Shown: positions 8,554 through 18,158, numbered from the stretch's first letter. The stretch is DNA of 64,000 nt from Lachnospiraceae bacterium (GCA_024696945.1 JAILGF010000185.1:1-64000); one strand, 5' to 3'. Translations and numbers: made by a program. The notes: generated from the letters alone by a model not told the origin.

Positions 8554-9939
8554 ATGAGGACTAAGATTAAACAATTGTTTAGAAACACGAGTGAGTATGC
8601 TTCAAAGGATGTAACTGTATGTGCATGGGTGCGTACGAACAGATCGCAGGCACAGTTTGGCTTCCTGAATATAAATGATGGTTCATTTTTTGAGAACCTG
8701 CAGGTTGTTTACGAGCAGGGTATAGAGAATTTTGAAGAGATTTCGAAGATAAGGGTCGGCATGAGTGTGAAGGTTGTAGGTACGGTAGTGCTTACTCCCG
8801 AGAACCAGCAGCCTTTTGAGGTTAAAGCTAAGTCGGTTGAAATTCTTGGGGATTGTCCTGAGAGTTATCCGATTCAGCCTAAACGTCATACAAGAGAGTT
8901 CCTTCGTACTGTAGCGCATCTTCGTCCACGTACAAATCTGTTCAGTGCAGTATTCAGAATAAGAAGCGTTGCGGCAATGGCTATCCATACATATTTCCAG
9001 GACAGGGGATATCTTTATGTACATACACCCCTTATTACCTGTGCAGACTGCGAGGGTTCGGATCAGATGTTTAAGATTACTACCTTAAACATGAACGACC
9101 TTCCTCTTACTGAGGACGGAAAGGTTAATTTCAAGGAAGATCTGTTCGGAAAGCAGTCGTTTATAACCGGTTCAGGTCAGCTCCAGGGTGAAACCTTTGC
9201 GATGGCTTTCGGTGACATTTATACATTCGGTCCCACCTTCAGAACCGAGAATTCCAATACGCAGACTCATGCAAACGAATTCTGGATGATAGAGCCCGAG
9301 ATGGCATTCTGCGATCTTCAGGGACTTATGGATATCGAAGAGGAGATGCTTAAGTTTATTGTTAAGTATGTAATGGAGAAGTGTCCTGAGGAAATTGATT
9401 TCTGTGATAAGTTCGTTTCCAAGGGACTTAAGGATAAGCTCAATGCCATTGTAAATGCCAAGTTTACCAGAATCTGTCATCATGATGCCATAGATCTTTT
9501 AAAGAAGGCTGACGTGAAGTGGGAATTCCAGCCCGATTACGGCGAGGATATTGCTAAAGAGCATGAGAAATATCTGGTTGATTATTTCAATGGTCCGGTA
9601 TTCGTTACCAACTGGCCTAAGGAGATCAAGGCTTACTACATGAAGGTTAATCCTGATAACGCTACCGTAGCTGCAGTTGACCTTCTGGTTCCTCAGGCAG
9701 GCGAGCTTATGGGTGGAAGCCAGAGAGAGGAAAATCTTGACAAGCTTCTCGAGAGAATGGATGAAATGGGCGTAGATAAGAGCGGTATCGACTGGTATCT
9801 GGATACCCGTAGGTACGGCGGATGCGTTCACAGCGGTTTCGGCATGGGCTTCGAGCGACTTATCATGTATCTTACCGGTGTTGAAAACATCAGAGACGTT
9901 ATACCTTATCCCAGAACACCTAACAACTGTGAGTTCTAA
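8554..9939 (+). CDS. asnS: Asparaginyl-tRNA synthetase
   Basis: Class IIb synthetase charging tRNA-Asn with asparagine. The N-terminal OB-fold (VTVCAWVRTNRSQAQFGFLN) binds the anticodon. The catalytic domain shows motif 2 FGPTFRTENSNTQTHANEFW near 230-250 and motif 3 SGFGMGFERLIMYLTG near 429-444, ending RDVIPYPRTPNNCEF. The NTQTHxxEFW form separates AsnRS from AspRS. The 461 residues are normal length. AGGAGG lies 7-8 bp before the ATG. The Nudix gene begins one base after its stop codon, so the two are translationally coupled. Confidence 0.97.
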   Translation: MRTKIKQLFRNTSEYASKDVTVCAWVRTNRSQAQFGFLNINDGSFFENLQVVYEQGIENFEEISKIRVGMSVKVVGTVVLTPENQQPFEVKAKSVEILGDCPESYPIQPKRHTREFLRTVAHLRPRTNLFSAVFRIRSVAAMAIHTYFQDRGYLYVHTPLITCADCEGSDQMFKITTLNMNDLPLTEDGKVNFKEDLFGKQSFITGSGQLQGETFAMAFGDIYTFGPTFRTENSNTQTHANEFWMIEPEMAFCDLQGLMDIEEEMLKFIVKYVMEKCPEEIDFCDKFVSKGLKDKLNAIVNAKFTRICHHDAIDLLKKADVKWEFQPDYGEDIAKEHEKYLVDYFNGPVFVTNWPKEIKAYYMKVNPDNATVAAVDLLVPQAGELMGGSQREENLDKLLERMDEMGVDKSGIDWYLDTRRYGGCVHSGFGMGFERLIMYLTGVENIRDVIPYPRTPNNCEF

Positions 9940-9940
9940 A

Positions 9941-10486
9941 ATGGAATTAATAGAGAATACATTAAATACTAAGAGCATATTTGACGGCAAGATAATCCAT
10001 GTGCATGTGGACGATATAGAGCTTGCAAACGGAAAGCCGGGATACAGGGAAGTTGTTGAACATCCGGGCGGAGTGTGTATAGCGGCTCTGACGAAGGATA
10101 ATGAACTCCTGTTTGGCAGACAGTTCAGGTATCCATTTAAGGAGGTTCTCTTAGAACTTCCTGCCGGCAAGTTGGAAAAGGGCGAGGATCCGTTTGTGGC
10201 AGCCCAGAGGGAACTTAAGGAAGAAACCGGGTGCACAGGCAAAGATTGGGTATCAATGGGAAATATGTATCCCACTCCCGGCATTTGCAGTGAGATAGAC
10301 CGTCTGTACTTCTGCCACGTAGATAAGGAATCGGATAAGCTGGAGCTTGACGAGGATGAGTTCATAGAACCTGAGCGCATTCCGATAGAAAAAGCTGTTG
10401 AGATGGCTATGAACGGTGAGTTGCCGGATGCAAAGACACAGCTCATGGTGCTTAAGGTAGCAAGGTATCTTAAAATGTCATTCTGA
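9941..10486 (+). CDS. Nudix hydrolase, ADP-ribose pyrophosphatase type
   Basis: Likely hydrolyses ADP-ribose or related nucleotide-sugars to AMP and a sugar phosphate. The Nudix box is complete: GKLEKGE, seven residues, then RELKEETGC. The upstream LLELPAGKLEKGEDP and downstream YPTPGICSE are typical of the NudF/YqkG branch. I start it at ATG 9941, which follows the asnS TAA by one base; upstream in-frame codons lie inside asnS. No separate strong ribosome site is seen, which fits coupling to asnS. The last codons and stop lie in a dispersed repeat motif at 10477-10502. Confidence 0.9.
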   Translation: MELIENTLNTKSIFDGKIIHVHVDDIELANGKPGYREVVEHPGGVCIAALTKDNELLFGRQFRYPFKEVLLELPAGKLEKGEDPFVAAQRELKEETGCTGKDWVSMGNMYPTPGICSEIDRLYFCHVDKESDKLELDEDEFIEPERIPIEKAVEMAMNGELPDAKTQLMVLKVARYLKMSF

Positions 10487-10502
10487 GCATAGCGAAGAAT
10501 CT
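10477..10502 (+). repeat. Dispersed GTCATTCTGAGC...GAAGAATCT motif at gene end
   Basis: The sequence begins GTCATTCTGAGC and ends GCGAAGAATCT, an imperfect palindrome. Closely similar motifs (GTCATTCTGAGCGAAGCGAAG) recur in many bacterial genomes at gene ends. Here it supplies the final Ser-Phe codons and TGA stop of the Nudix gene. Resemblance recalled from general knowledge, not searched. Confidence 0.5.
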
Positions 10503-10656
10503 TAATAAAAATATAATGATTTCCCGCGTGCTGCTATCTTGTTTTTTCAAAAATTCTATGGTAGTATATCCCTAGGTACAAAGTGGACACCCTGATTTAG
10601 AGTCAGGAGATCTGCATTGGGTTAAAATATTTGGAGTACTACAAGGAGGTAGCGGT

Positions 10657-10851
10657 ATGGATGTTGGCGGCGTTTTAACAGTTACATTATCAGATGCTAA
10701 GACACGTAACGATATAGGCATGGCTGTGCTTGCAAAGCAGATGGATACCGAAAACCAGGCCGGTGCTGCCATGATAGATATGATGAACAGGACATTTATG
10801 GAGACAAGCGTGAACCCCAATGTCGGCAGCAATATCGATATAAGTATTTAA
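10657..10851 (+). CDS. YjfB-family putative motility protein
   Basis: A 64-residue protein with the YjfB family layout: MDVGGVLTVTLSDAKTRNDI start, central AVLAKQMDTENQAGAAM helix and C-terminal SVNPNVGSNIDI signature. In B. subtilis YjfB is a small protein of unknown biochemical role in the sigma-D motility regulon. AAGGAGG sits 7 bp before the ATG. It is flanked by its own terminator. I find no clear sigma-28 box upstream; a TTGTTT/TAGTAT pair with 17-bp spacing is a possible sigma-A promoter. A small CCTGA/TCAGG hairpin lies in the leader (10592-10608). Confidence 0.88.
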   Translation: MDVGGVLTVTLSDAKTRNDIGMAVLAKQMDTENQAGAAMIDMMNRTFMETSVNPNVGSNIDISI

Positions 10852-10879
10852 AATGTGGATTAAAAGATGATTATTGATT

Positions 10880-10909
10880 CCCCTTGCCATAAAAGGTAAG
10901 GGGATTTTT
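10880..10909 (+). terminator. Intrinsic terminator after yjfB-like gene
   Basis: CCCCTTGCC pairs with GGTAAGGGG (one G-T pair) across loop ATAAAA, followed by ATTTTTA. Confidence 0.88.
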
Positions 10910-10993
10910 ATATTCAAATAATCTCGCAAAGCGTTGAAAATAAAGGGCTTATGGCATTTGAAAAAAAATTTTGAAAAAATTTTAAAAAAGTAC

Positions 10994-11022
10994 TTGCATT
11001 TTTTAAAATATGGGTGTATAAT
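10994..11022 (+). promoter_or_regulatory. Sigma-A promoter of tRNA-Lys
   Basis: TTGCAT (10994-10999), 17-bp spacer, TATAAT (11017-11022), 29 bp before the mature tRNA. Confidence 0.88.
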
Positions 11023-11051
11023 ACCGCTTGTGCTTGTGAAAAACAAGAAAT

Positions 11052-11124
11052 GCACCTTTAGCTCAGTTGGTAGAGCACCTGACTCTTAATCAGGGTGTCC
11101 AGGGTTCGAGCCCCTGAAGGTGCA
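11052..11124 (+). tRNA. tRNA-Lys(CTT)
   Basis: Acceptor GCACCTT/AAGGTGC with discriminator A, D-arm GCTCAGTTGGTAGAGC, anticodon stem CCTGA/TCAGG with loop CTCTTAA (anticodon CTT, reads AAG), T-loop TTCGAGC. CCA is not encoded. A monocistronic unit with its own promoter and terminator. Confidence 0.97.
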
Positions 11125-11133
11125 TATTTGGGA

Positions 11134-11166
11134 AAGCCTTGAAACAATAATGTTTCAAGGCTTTTC
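11134..11166 (+). terminator. Intrinsic terminator of tRNA-Lys
   Basis: A perfect 12-bp stem AAGCCTTGAAAC/GTTTCAAGGCTT with loop AATAAT, followed by TTCATTT. Confidence 0.9.
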
Positions 11167-11241
11167 ATTTGTGTGACAATCGAATGCCCTCGATGCAAGC
11201 CTGCTTGCAAACGGAGAGCCTTAGTGAACGGAGTTTTTGTA

Positions 11242-13899
11242 ATGATATGGATAATAAATAATTATGCCTTGCTTATATTTGGAACCATTGCCGGTGTTAT
11301 GGGAGTGAGCTTTTATCTAAGGAACAACAGCTCTGCCGGCAGTATTCGGCGTTACATCCTTTTTTATGGTTTGTTTTCCGCACTCTGGTGCCTGAGTTAT
11401 GCCATTCTTGGAGTAATGCAGGATCTTTCGCTTTGTCCGTACATAAGGATTATAGGATTGATATCAATAAACTGTTTCCTGATGAATGAGGTATTCCTTG
11501 CAACAGAAATGGCGGGCATAGGCAAACGTGTGTCAATAATTTTACGCGTTTCTGCAGCAATTGCATCCGTTATCGATCATGTTCTATTTGCAAACAAAAA
11601 AATTGATATTTTTGTGTGTGAGGACGGTTATACCAGGTGGTATGCCAATTCTCAGATGCAGCTGGGGCGTTATGTACACAATGTTTATGAAGTCCTGATG
11701 TTTTTGCTACTTTTTACTTTAGCACTTATATGGCTGAAAAAGACCAGGCTAAAGCGTTCGAGAAAATTCATGGCTTTTCTTTTTATGGCAAATTTCTCAC
11801 TGCTCTTTTTTACTATTCCTGATAGTATCTTCCCTAATTTTGGACTCCCGGGTGTTGCAACATCAGGCATTGGCGGGGCTGTTTGTACGATCGTAATGTG
11901 GTATGGCGCGATCATAGCCAATTCGTTTAACGTCAGTGTGGGCAATATCACACACAGGCTGTTTGATTTTATAGAGGCAGGTGTATTAGTATTTGATACT
12001 GACAGGCATATTGCTATTATGAATGCTTATGCCGAAAATCATTTGTCCGGAGAAAAAAGAGATAAGCTTAATGATCTGTTTAACATCAGTGATGCGGATA
12101 TCAGCCATATGTTTGAAAAAGGTGCCAATGAGATCTACTCTACCCGTTTATGGGATAAGAAGGGCTAAAAGGCATATTCTGTAAAGCTTAATTCCGTAAA
12201 GGATACTTATGGAGAGCCTTACTGTATCCTTATGGTTTTTTCTGACATTACTGAGGAAATAGAGCTTGCGGATAAGTTCGCCGTTGCAAGCCAGGCAAAG
12301 AGCCAGTTCCTGGCCAACATGTCACATGAGATACGTACCCCGATTAACGGTATCATGGGTATGAACACAATGCTTATTGACGAGCTCGATGAGGGAAATA
12401 CTGATGATGCCCGTAAGTATGCGATGAACATAACCAGCGCGAGCCAGACACTTCTGTCGATAATCAATGATATTCTTGATATATCCAAGATAGAATCAGG
12501 TAAAATGGAACTCATACCCGTTGAATACGAGATTTTCTCGGTGCTTAATGACTGTTATAACATGACATTGTCAAGGGCGGAGGAAAAGGGGCTTAAGTTC
12601 GAGATAGACATTGACAGCAGAATTCCTTCGGTACTATACGGTGATGAGGTACATTTCCGACAGATCATAAACAATTTCCTTTCCAATGCGGTGAAATATA
12701 CTCGGACCGGAAAAATATCACTTCGCCTTAAGGAACTGTCAAGAAAAGGTGATAATGTTGAACTGTCCGTAGAGGTAGCTGATACGGGTATCGGTATAAA
12801 GAAAGAAGATGTCGGTAAGCTCTTTAAGAATTTCACCAGACTGGATGAACAGAAGAACCGTAACATTGAGGGAACAGGACTCGGGCTTTCTCTCACAGAA
12901 AAGCTTGTAAAGCTTATGGGTGGAGAGATAAACGTGGAGAGCGAATACGGAAAAGGCTCGACATTTAGTGTAAAATTGTCACAGAAAATAGTAAATGCTG
13001 CACCTGTCGGTAATTTCTCAGATCAATACAATGAGTTTGTAAATCAGAAAAAAGAGAATACCAATGTGATTGACATCCATGATGCTTCAATACTTGTTGT
13101 TGACGATGTCGATATGAATATCCAGGTTGTAAAGGGTATGTTAAAGAGGACACGCGCCAACATAGATACTGCATACAGCGGTGAGGAATGCCTTGAAAAA
13201 ATCAAAAAACGGCATTACGATATTATTTTCCTTGACCATATGATGCCTGAAATGGATGGTATTGAAACTCTGGAACAGATGAGAAAACAGGATAATCCCA
13301 ATAAAGATACACCTGTCATAATTCTCACTGCGAATGCTGTTGTCGGAGCAAAGGAGATGTATCTTGAAAAGGGCTTTGCGGATTATATTTCAAAGCCTAT
13401 ACGACGTGATGATCTGATAGACATGCTGTTCAGGTATCTCCCAAAGACGTTGGTAAATGTACCTTCTAAAGAAAATCCGGATATAAAGAAGGATGATAAA
13501 GCCGTAAAGAATGTGCCGGAATGTGGGACAGTTAAGGTAGACAAACCAGCAAGTCTTACTGAAAGATTTCCTATGCTTGATACAACGACCGGGATGAATT
13601 ACTGCATGAATGATGAAGAGTTTTATGTCGAAATAATCGGAACATATGTGGAAAATGATAAAAGACAGCTAATAGCGGATACGTATGCAGCTGAGAACTG
13701 GAAGGATTATAAAACATATGTCCATGCACTGAAAAGCACTTCCTTAAACATCGGTGCCGTCGAACTTTCAGAACATGCCAAAGCGCTTGAATTTGCTGCA
13801 AAGGAAGGAAACTACGACTATATAAGGGAAAATCACAAAAAAGTTTTTGATGAATATAGTGAAATGCTTGATAAGTTGAGCGATAAATTAACAGTTTAA
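11242..13899 (+). pseudogene. Hybrid sensor histidine kinase (7TM-PAS-HisKA-HATPase-REC-HPt) interrupted by one in-frame TAA
   Basis: Both halves are in one reading frame, and translation across the TAA at 12166-12168 (codon 309) stays continuous: ...RLWDKKG[34 protein letters not shown]. Residues 1-235 hold seven hydrophobic segments like the histidine-kinase 7TM sensor. A PAS-like segment (about 245-335) follows, then HisKA with His362 ([12 protein letters not shown]), HATPase (DTGIGI, GTGLGLS), a receiver with Asp665 ([12 protein letters not shown]) and HPt with His828 (YVHALKSTS). The start is ATG 11242, eight bases after CGGAG; an in-frame GTG at 11173 lacks a site. The second half has ATG 12232 but no close ribosome site. 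It could be a decayed gene, readthrough or a sequence error. Confidence 0.85.
12166..12168 (+). other. In-frame TAA stop splitting the hybrid kinase
   Basis: A single TAA lies between GGC and AAG with no frame change on either side. A C, G or A at the first position would restore Gln, Glu or Lys. It falls in the PAS-like region, so the truncated product would be sensor only. Confidence 0.85.
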
Positions 13900-13958
13900 A
13901 ATATAACTGATGGTTAAGCGGATATTTCCGATTATTATCTTCATTCTTTAGAAAAATC

Positions 13959-13967
13959 TGTTATAAT
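13959..13967 (+). promoter_or_regulatory. Extended -10 promoter for the XRE gene
   Basis: TG-T-TATAAT (13959-13967) with no convincing -35, about 48 bp before the ATG of the regulator. Confidence 0.6.
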
Positions 13968-14015
13968 GTAGTTACGACGTCGAAATAAAACTAAAAGAAG
14001 GAAGGATTATGATCT

Positions 14016-14903
14016 ATGGAAATATTGATAGGTGAAAATATAAAAAGATTACGAACAGACAGAAATATCACACAGGAGCAACTGGCAGAAGCCTTGAATG
14101 TATCGGCTGTGGCAGTCAGCAAATGGGAACGATGTGAGACAATGCCGGATATATCCATGCTTCCGAGACTGGCATATTATTTTCAGGTATCGATTGATGA
14201 ACTCATGAGTTATGATGCATGTGCCGTTGACCTTGCGATCAAAGACTTTATTACAGAACATACAAAAGCCGCAGAAGCATATAATGCCAAGGAGTGCCTG
14301 CGACTTTCAAAGGCTGCATATAAAAAGTATCCTCAGGATTACAGGGTCATGGAGCTGTATATGTGGGACCTTATAGGTGGATATGCGGATAATAACCCTG
14401 ACACTATATTGAAACACAAAACAGAAATTGGACAGATATGTGATAAGATCCTAAAGAACTGCCGGGACGACTTTATTAGGAGAGACGCCTACGTTATGCA
14501 AGGGAAAATACTGCATTCATCAGGGCATACCGAAGAAGCCGTGGCGCTATACGCTGAAAAACTTCCTGACTGGTATCAGACCGCTGGTCAGAAAACGGAA
14601 CAGCTGTTTGAAAAGGATACTCCGGAATTTATATCCCATCTTCATGATAATACTTTAGAACTCGGAAAATTTCTCCTGAATAAAGTGTCAAAGTATATCT
14701 GGTTTGATAAAAGCCTGTCCCCGCTGGAAAAGGCAAATAAAGCTTTGCTATTATGTGAATACTTGGAAAAATGTCCGAAGATCATTGATAATGGTATTCT
14801 TGAGGAACTGAAATCATACTTCTCGGGAGATTTTATTTCGAAATTGAAATCTGATAAATCTCATAAAGATTTAATCGGTAGATTTCAGGGCTATATTGAT
14901 TGA
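14016..14903 (+). CDS. XRE-family transcriptional regulator with helical C-terminal region
   Basis: Residues 4-62 form a Cro/C1-type helix-turn-helix (IGENIKRLRTDRNITQEQLAEAL, VSAVAVSKWERCETMPDISMLPRLA, ending QVSIDELM). The remaining 230 residues are mostly helical with TPR-like spacing (KAAEAYNAKECLRLSKAAYKKYP) and no known catalytic motif. Regulators of this build are common in Lachnospiraceae and are usually cytoplasmic repressors or activators of neighbouring or unlinked genes. It has its own promoter and a strong terminator, so it is a single-gene unit; target unknown. Confidence 0.9.
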   Translation: MEILIGENIKRLRTDRNITQEQLAEALNVSAVAVSKWERCETMPDISMLPRLAYYFQVSIDELMSYDACAVDLAIKDFITEHTKAAEAYNAKECLRLSKAAYKKYPQDYRVMELYMWDLIGGYADNNPDTILKHKTEIGQICDKILKNCRDDFIRRDAYVMQGKILHSSGHTEEAVALYAEKLPDWYQTAGQKTEQLFEKDTPEFISHLHDNTLELGKFLLNKVSKYIWFDKSLSPLEKANKALLLCEYLEKCPKIIDNGILEELKSYFSGDFISKLKSDKSHKDLIGRFQGYID

Positions 14904-14910
14904 AAACAAA

Positions 14911-14941
14911 AACAACTAACTTTTGGTTAGTTGTTTTTTTT
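14911..14941 (+). terminator. Intrinsic terminator after XRE gene
   Basis: A perfect 10-bp stem AACAACTAAC/GTTAGTTGTT with loop TTTTG and a run of T residues. Confidence 0.9.
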
Positions 14942-15032
14942 ATATTATGGGTTTATTATGACAGTACAAGGTTGATACAAAAAGGGGAATCAATGGAGCA
15001 GGCTTTTACTGCCTGACAGAAATGGAGGGAAT

Positions 15033-16133
15033 ATGCTGAAAGTACTGGAAATATTGGCTTATCCGATAAGATATGGCGGTATAGATATGTTTGTTTGGCA
15101 ATTGATAAGGTCTGTTGACAAGTCGATACATTTGGATTGCCTTACACCATTGAACTGTGTAAATGAGGATTTCAGAAAAGATTTAAGTGAACGGGGTGGA
15201 AATCTTTTCGAACTAAATCTGAAAAAAAACGGGAACCTGAATTATGCGTATCGCCCTATAAAATCTTTTTTGAAAGAACATCATTACGATGTTGTCCATA
15301 TACATGCTTCTTCAATACAGGAATTGGCCGCTATAGCAGCTGCAGCAAGCAGTAAAGATACCAAGGTAATTGTCCATTCCCATGGGACTGGTTCCAAATT
15401 TACATTTGTAATGCGTGTTTTCAGAAGAATTGCAGGATTTAGCATGAGCAGGCATGTTGACTGCTTTTGTGCTTGTTCAAAGGTTGCTGCCGAGTGGAAA
15501 TATATTCCCAAACATCAAAAACAGGCCCATATAATAAATAACGGTATAAACACGGAACAATTTATGTTTGATCGTGAGCGCCGGAAAGAAATACGTGAAA
15601 GAATGAATATATCCGATTCTGAATTTGTTCTTGGAAATGTCGGCCGTCTTAGTTATGAAAAAAACCAGGGTTATCTGATAAATATATTTGAGAAGTTTTT
15701 GCAGATTAAACCTGATGCTAAACTGGTATTGGTCGGTGATGGACCGGATCGGGATGCGTTAGTGAAATTAGTAGAACAAAAAGGCTTGAACGAGCGGATA
15801 ATCTTTGCGGGCAATACGACTGATGTGGCAGGATACCTTATGGCAATGGATGTATTCGTATTTCCGTCCGTACATGAGGCATTTGGATTTGCGGTTGTAG
15901 AGGCACAAGCATCCGGTCTTCCAGTGCTTGCGTCAGATATCCTTCCTGATGATGTAAAGATGTGTGAAAGTGTTAGGTTTTTACCCATTGGTGATGAAAA
16001 CATATCCAAATGGATTGATGCTATTCCGATAACATACTGCGAGGACCGTAAAAAGGGAGTGGAAGCTGTCCGAAAAGCCAGATTTGATATAAAGAATACC
16101 GCAAAACAGGTAGAGAAATTATACTTATCTTAA
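15033..16133 (+). CDS. Glycosyltransferase family 4 (EpsF-like)
   Basis: A retaining GT-B glycosyltransferase of the GT4/GT1 class, 366 residues. The N-terminal Rossmann half contains GGIDMFVWQLI and VVHIHASS; the C-terminal half has the GT4 pattern FVLGNVGRLSYEKNQGYLI, LVLVGDGPDRD, IIFAGNTTDV and the EX7E-type nucleotide-sugar motif HEAFGFAVVEAQASGLPV near 280-297. Layout is close to EpsF-like exopolysaccharide transferases. GGAGGG precedes the ATG. The GT2 gene follows after 35 bp, so this pair probably builds one cell-surface glycan; acceptor and sugar unknown. Confidence 0.92.
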   Translation: MLKVLEILAYPIRYGGIDMFVWQLIRSVDKSIHLDCLTPLNCVNEDFRKDLSERGGNLFELNLKKNGNLNYAYRPIKSFLKEHHYDVVHIHASSIQELAAIAAAASSKDTKVIVHSHGTGSKFTFVMRVFRRIAGFSMSRHVDCFCACSKVAAEWKYIPKHQKQAHIINNGINTEQFMFDRERRKEIRERMNISDSEFVLGNVGRLSYEKNQGYLINIFEKFLQIKPDAKLVLVGDGPDRDALVKLVEQKGLNERIIFAGNTTDVAGYLMAMDVFVFPSVHEAFGFAVVEAQASGLPVLASDILPDDVKMCESVRFLPIGDENISKWIDAIPITYCEDRKKGVEAVRKARFDIKNTAKQVEKLYLS

Positions 16134-16168
16134 AGTGTGAAAATGGTTCATTAATAGGGAGGTTGCAT

Positions 16169-17173
16169 ATGCTTTTTTCTGTAATTATTCCGATATATAA
16201 TATTAAAGACTTTTTACGCAAATGCATAGACAGCGTCTTATCACAGAATTTTGATGATTATGAGATCGTTTTGGTTGATGACGGATCTACTGACGGTTGT
16301 TCTGCAATATGTGATGAATATGCTCAAAACAATAGTCAGGTACGTGTGATCCATAAAGAAAACGGTGGTCTGGTAAGTGCAAGGAATACAGGCATAAAAG
16401 AGGCACAAGGGGAATACATCCTTTATGTGGATGGAGATGATTGGGTATCACAGAACTGGATGGAGGTAATCTCGACCCAAATATATTCTGCGCCTGAAAA
16501 CCCGGATATCGTGGTCTTCGGATCGATGGGTATTTATGCCGATAGACAGTCGATACATATTATTAATGCTTCTGAAGGTTTTTATGACAGACACCGGCTC
16601 GAAACGGAAATATTTCCAAGCCTAATCAGTGACAGGACTAGGTATATAGAGGATTCCATCATTTTACCTGCCCCTTGGAATAAGGCATATAAAAGAAGCT
16701 TGCTGGAAGAGCATCACTGTTATGATGAAGGAATCAGGATCGGCGAGGACACAGCTTTTGTTTTCGAGTGTTTTCTTAATGCTCAAAGCGCTGTTATCTG
16801 TAAGGAAATATTGTATAATTGCAACCGGCTGAACCCGACTTCTATTTTATCAAAGGATGATCCGGAACGGATCAGAAAACGTTTACGGCTTTTCCAATAT
16901 ATTCAGGAACGCCTTTCGTCCTATGGGCAGGTGATCGATCAGCAGATGGACTGTTTTTATGCAAGCAGGATATTGTACGATGTTATCAGTATGCGAAAAA
17001 AGACTTCCGATATTAATAGAACCGGCAGTCTTTTGAAAAAAGAGTTAAGAGAAACGGATATTATAAAGTATGTTCATATCAATAAAATACCTTTCCGTGC
17101 GAGAATTGTCATGCGTATGCTTAAGATGGGCATGTGCAGAACGGTTCTTTGGGGACTCGGAATGGTGTCTTAA
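16169..17173 (+). CDS. Glycosyltransferase family 2
   Basis: An inverting GT-A enzyme. The N-terminus MLFSVIIPIYNIKDFLRKCIDS is the classic GT2 entry, followed by VLVDDGSTDGCS, NGGLVSARNTGIKEAQGEYILYVDGDDW (nucleotide-sugar and metal-binding DGDD) and APWNKAYKR plus GEDTAFVFE near 195. The 334 residues include no membrane span. I choose ATG 16169, with GGGAGG seven to eight bases upstream, over an in-frame TTG at 16163. Second gene of the glycosyltransferase pair. Confidence 0.93.
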   Translation: MLFSVIIPIYNIKDFLRKCIDSVLSQNFDDYEIVLVDDGSTDGCSAICDEYAQNNSQVRVIHKENGGLVSARNTGIKEAQGEYILYVDGDDWVSQNWMEVISTQIYSAPENPDIVVFGSMGIYADRQSIHIINASEGFYDRHRLETEIFPSLISDRTRYIEDSIILPAPWNKAYKRSLLEEHHCYDEGIRIGEDTAFVFECFLNAQSAVICKEILYNCNRLNPTSILSKDDPERIRKRLRLFQYIQERLSSYGQVIDQQMDCFYASRILYDVISMRKKTSDINRTGSLLKKELRETDIIKYVHINKIPFRARIVMRMLKMGMCRTVLWGLGMVS

Positions 17174-17187
17174 TAAGATATGATCGG

Positions 17188-17640
17188 TTAAAGTTTGTAC
17201 TGCATAAAGTTTCCGTTTTTTACAAAACCAAAATCTGTATATAACAATACACCCATATCGGATGCGGTAATCTGCACAGACCCGCATCCGTATTTTTTGG
17301 CCTCATCCACCACTCTTGAAAGCAGTTCCTTTGCTATTCCCATACGGCGATAGGAGGGATCGGTGAACATACTCGAAAGCAGTCCTATTTTGCCTGTAGG
17401 ACAGCTGAAATAGGGTGGCTTTTCCACAAATGACATACCACTGGTACCGACTATTTTCTCACCATCTACAGCAAGCCATGATACAAAGGTACCGTCAGCC
17501 ATATGTCTGCCGTAGTAATCCTTAAGTGCCGGTATAAGGTCTATATCCTCTGTGGCACCCTCTTCACGCAATTGCCTTATACGCATGGCTATGAAGGTAT
17601 CAACATCGGCGGGAATCATTTTTCTATATTGTATTTTCAT
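17188..17640 (-). CDS. GNAT-family N-acetyltransferase
   Basis: The 150-residue protein has a full GNAT fold: N-terminal YRKMIPADVDTFIAMR, central GTSGMSFVEKPPYFSC, the acetyl-CoA loop SYRRMGIAKELLSRVVDEAKKYG (motif A Q/RxxGxG/A as RRMGIA) and the C-terminal YTDFGFVKNGNFMQY. The start is ATG 17640, with GAGAGG nine bases upstream; an in-frame ATG 33 bp further up has no site. Substrate unknown. It sits convergent to the GT2 gene and 56 bp downstream of the Nudix gene on the same strand. Confidence 0.9.
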   Translation of the reverse strand: MKIQYRKMIPADVDTFIAMRIRQLREEGATEDIDLIPALKDYYGRHMADGTFVSWLAVDGEKIVGTSGMSFVEKPPYFSCPTGKIGLLSSMFTDPSYRRMGIAKELLSRVVDEAKKYGCGSVQITASDMGVLLYTDFGFVKNGNFMQYKL

Positions 17641-17696
17641 AATCTTTTTCCTCTCAAGTTTACTTTTGCTCACCGGTGGTTGCCATGAAGTATTTC

Positions 17697-18158
17697 TTAT
17701 GTATAAAGATAGTTCCTCGGCCTGGTAGTATTATAAGGAGTCAGTACCATCCCGCCATCCTTGACTGCGGCCTCTATCATTGTTTTGGTAAGTCCGGGAA
17801 CAGTTTCATCCCTGAGAGCTTCTTCTATATCCATCCAGATGACCTCGCTGTTTTCGTCTCCGTCGGACCTTGCTTCACCTTCGATATATTCTGCAATAAA
17901 TACGGTGTACCAGTCTTTTTCACTGAAACGGATGCCTATCATTTTGCCTGCTTTTACAGTGACACCTGTTTCTTCCATAAATTCCCTGGCTAAGGTTTCC
18001 TGCGGTATCTCTCCGAACTTCAGATAACCGCCCGGGATAATAAGCTTACCGTTGCCTGAACCATATGTGTGACGTCCCAGCAAAACCCTGCCGTCTTTTA
18101 TGCATACACCTGCCACTGACTGTGTCCAGTTCGTGCTTTTGATCTCTTCTTCTGTCAT
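17697..18158 (-). CDS. Nudix hydrolase (MutT-like)
   Basis: A 153-residue single-domain Nudix protein. The box reads GGYLKFGE, seven residues, REFMEETGV, with the upstream VLLGRHTYGSGNGKLIIP typical of MutT/DUF4743-like nucleotide or NADH-type pyrophosphatases. Substrate cannot be told from sequence. The start has GGGAG upstream on the minus strand. Same strand as the GNAT gene and probably co-transcribed. Divergent from the LytTR regulator, with a 234-bp gap holding the palindrome and promoter of the latter. Confidence 0.9.
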   Translation of the reverse strand: MTEEEIKSTNWTQSVAGVCIKDGRVLLGRHTYGSGNGKLIIPGGYLKFGEIPQETLAREFMEETGVTVKAGKMIGIRFSEKDWYTVFIAEYIEGEARSDGDENSEVIWMDIEEALRDETVPGLTKTMIEAAVKDGGMVLTPYNTTRPRNYLYT

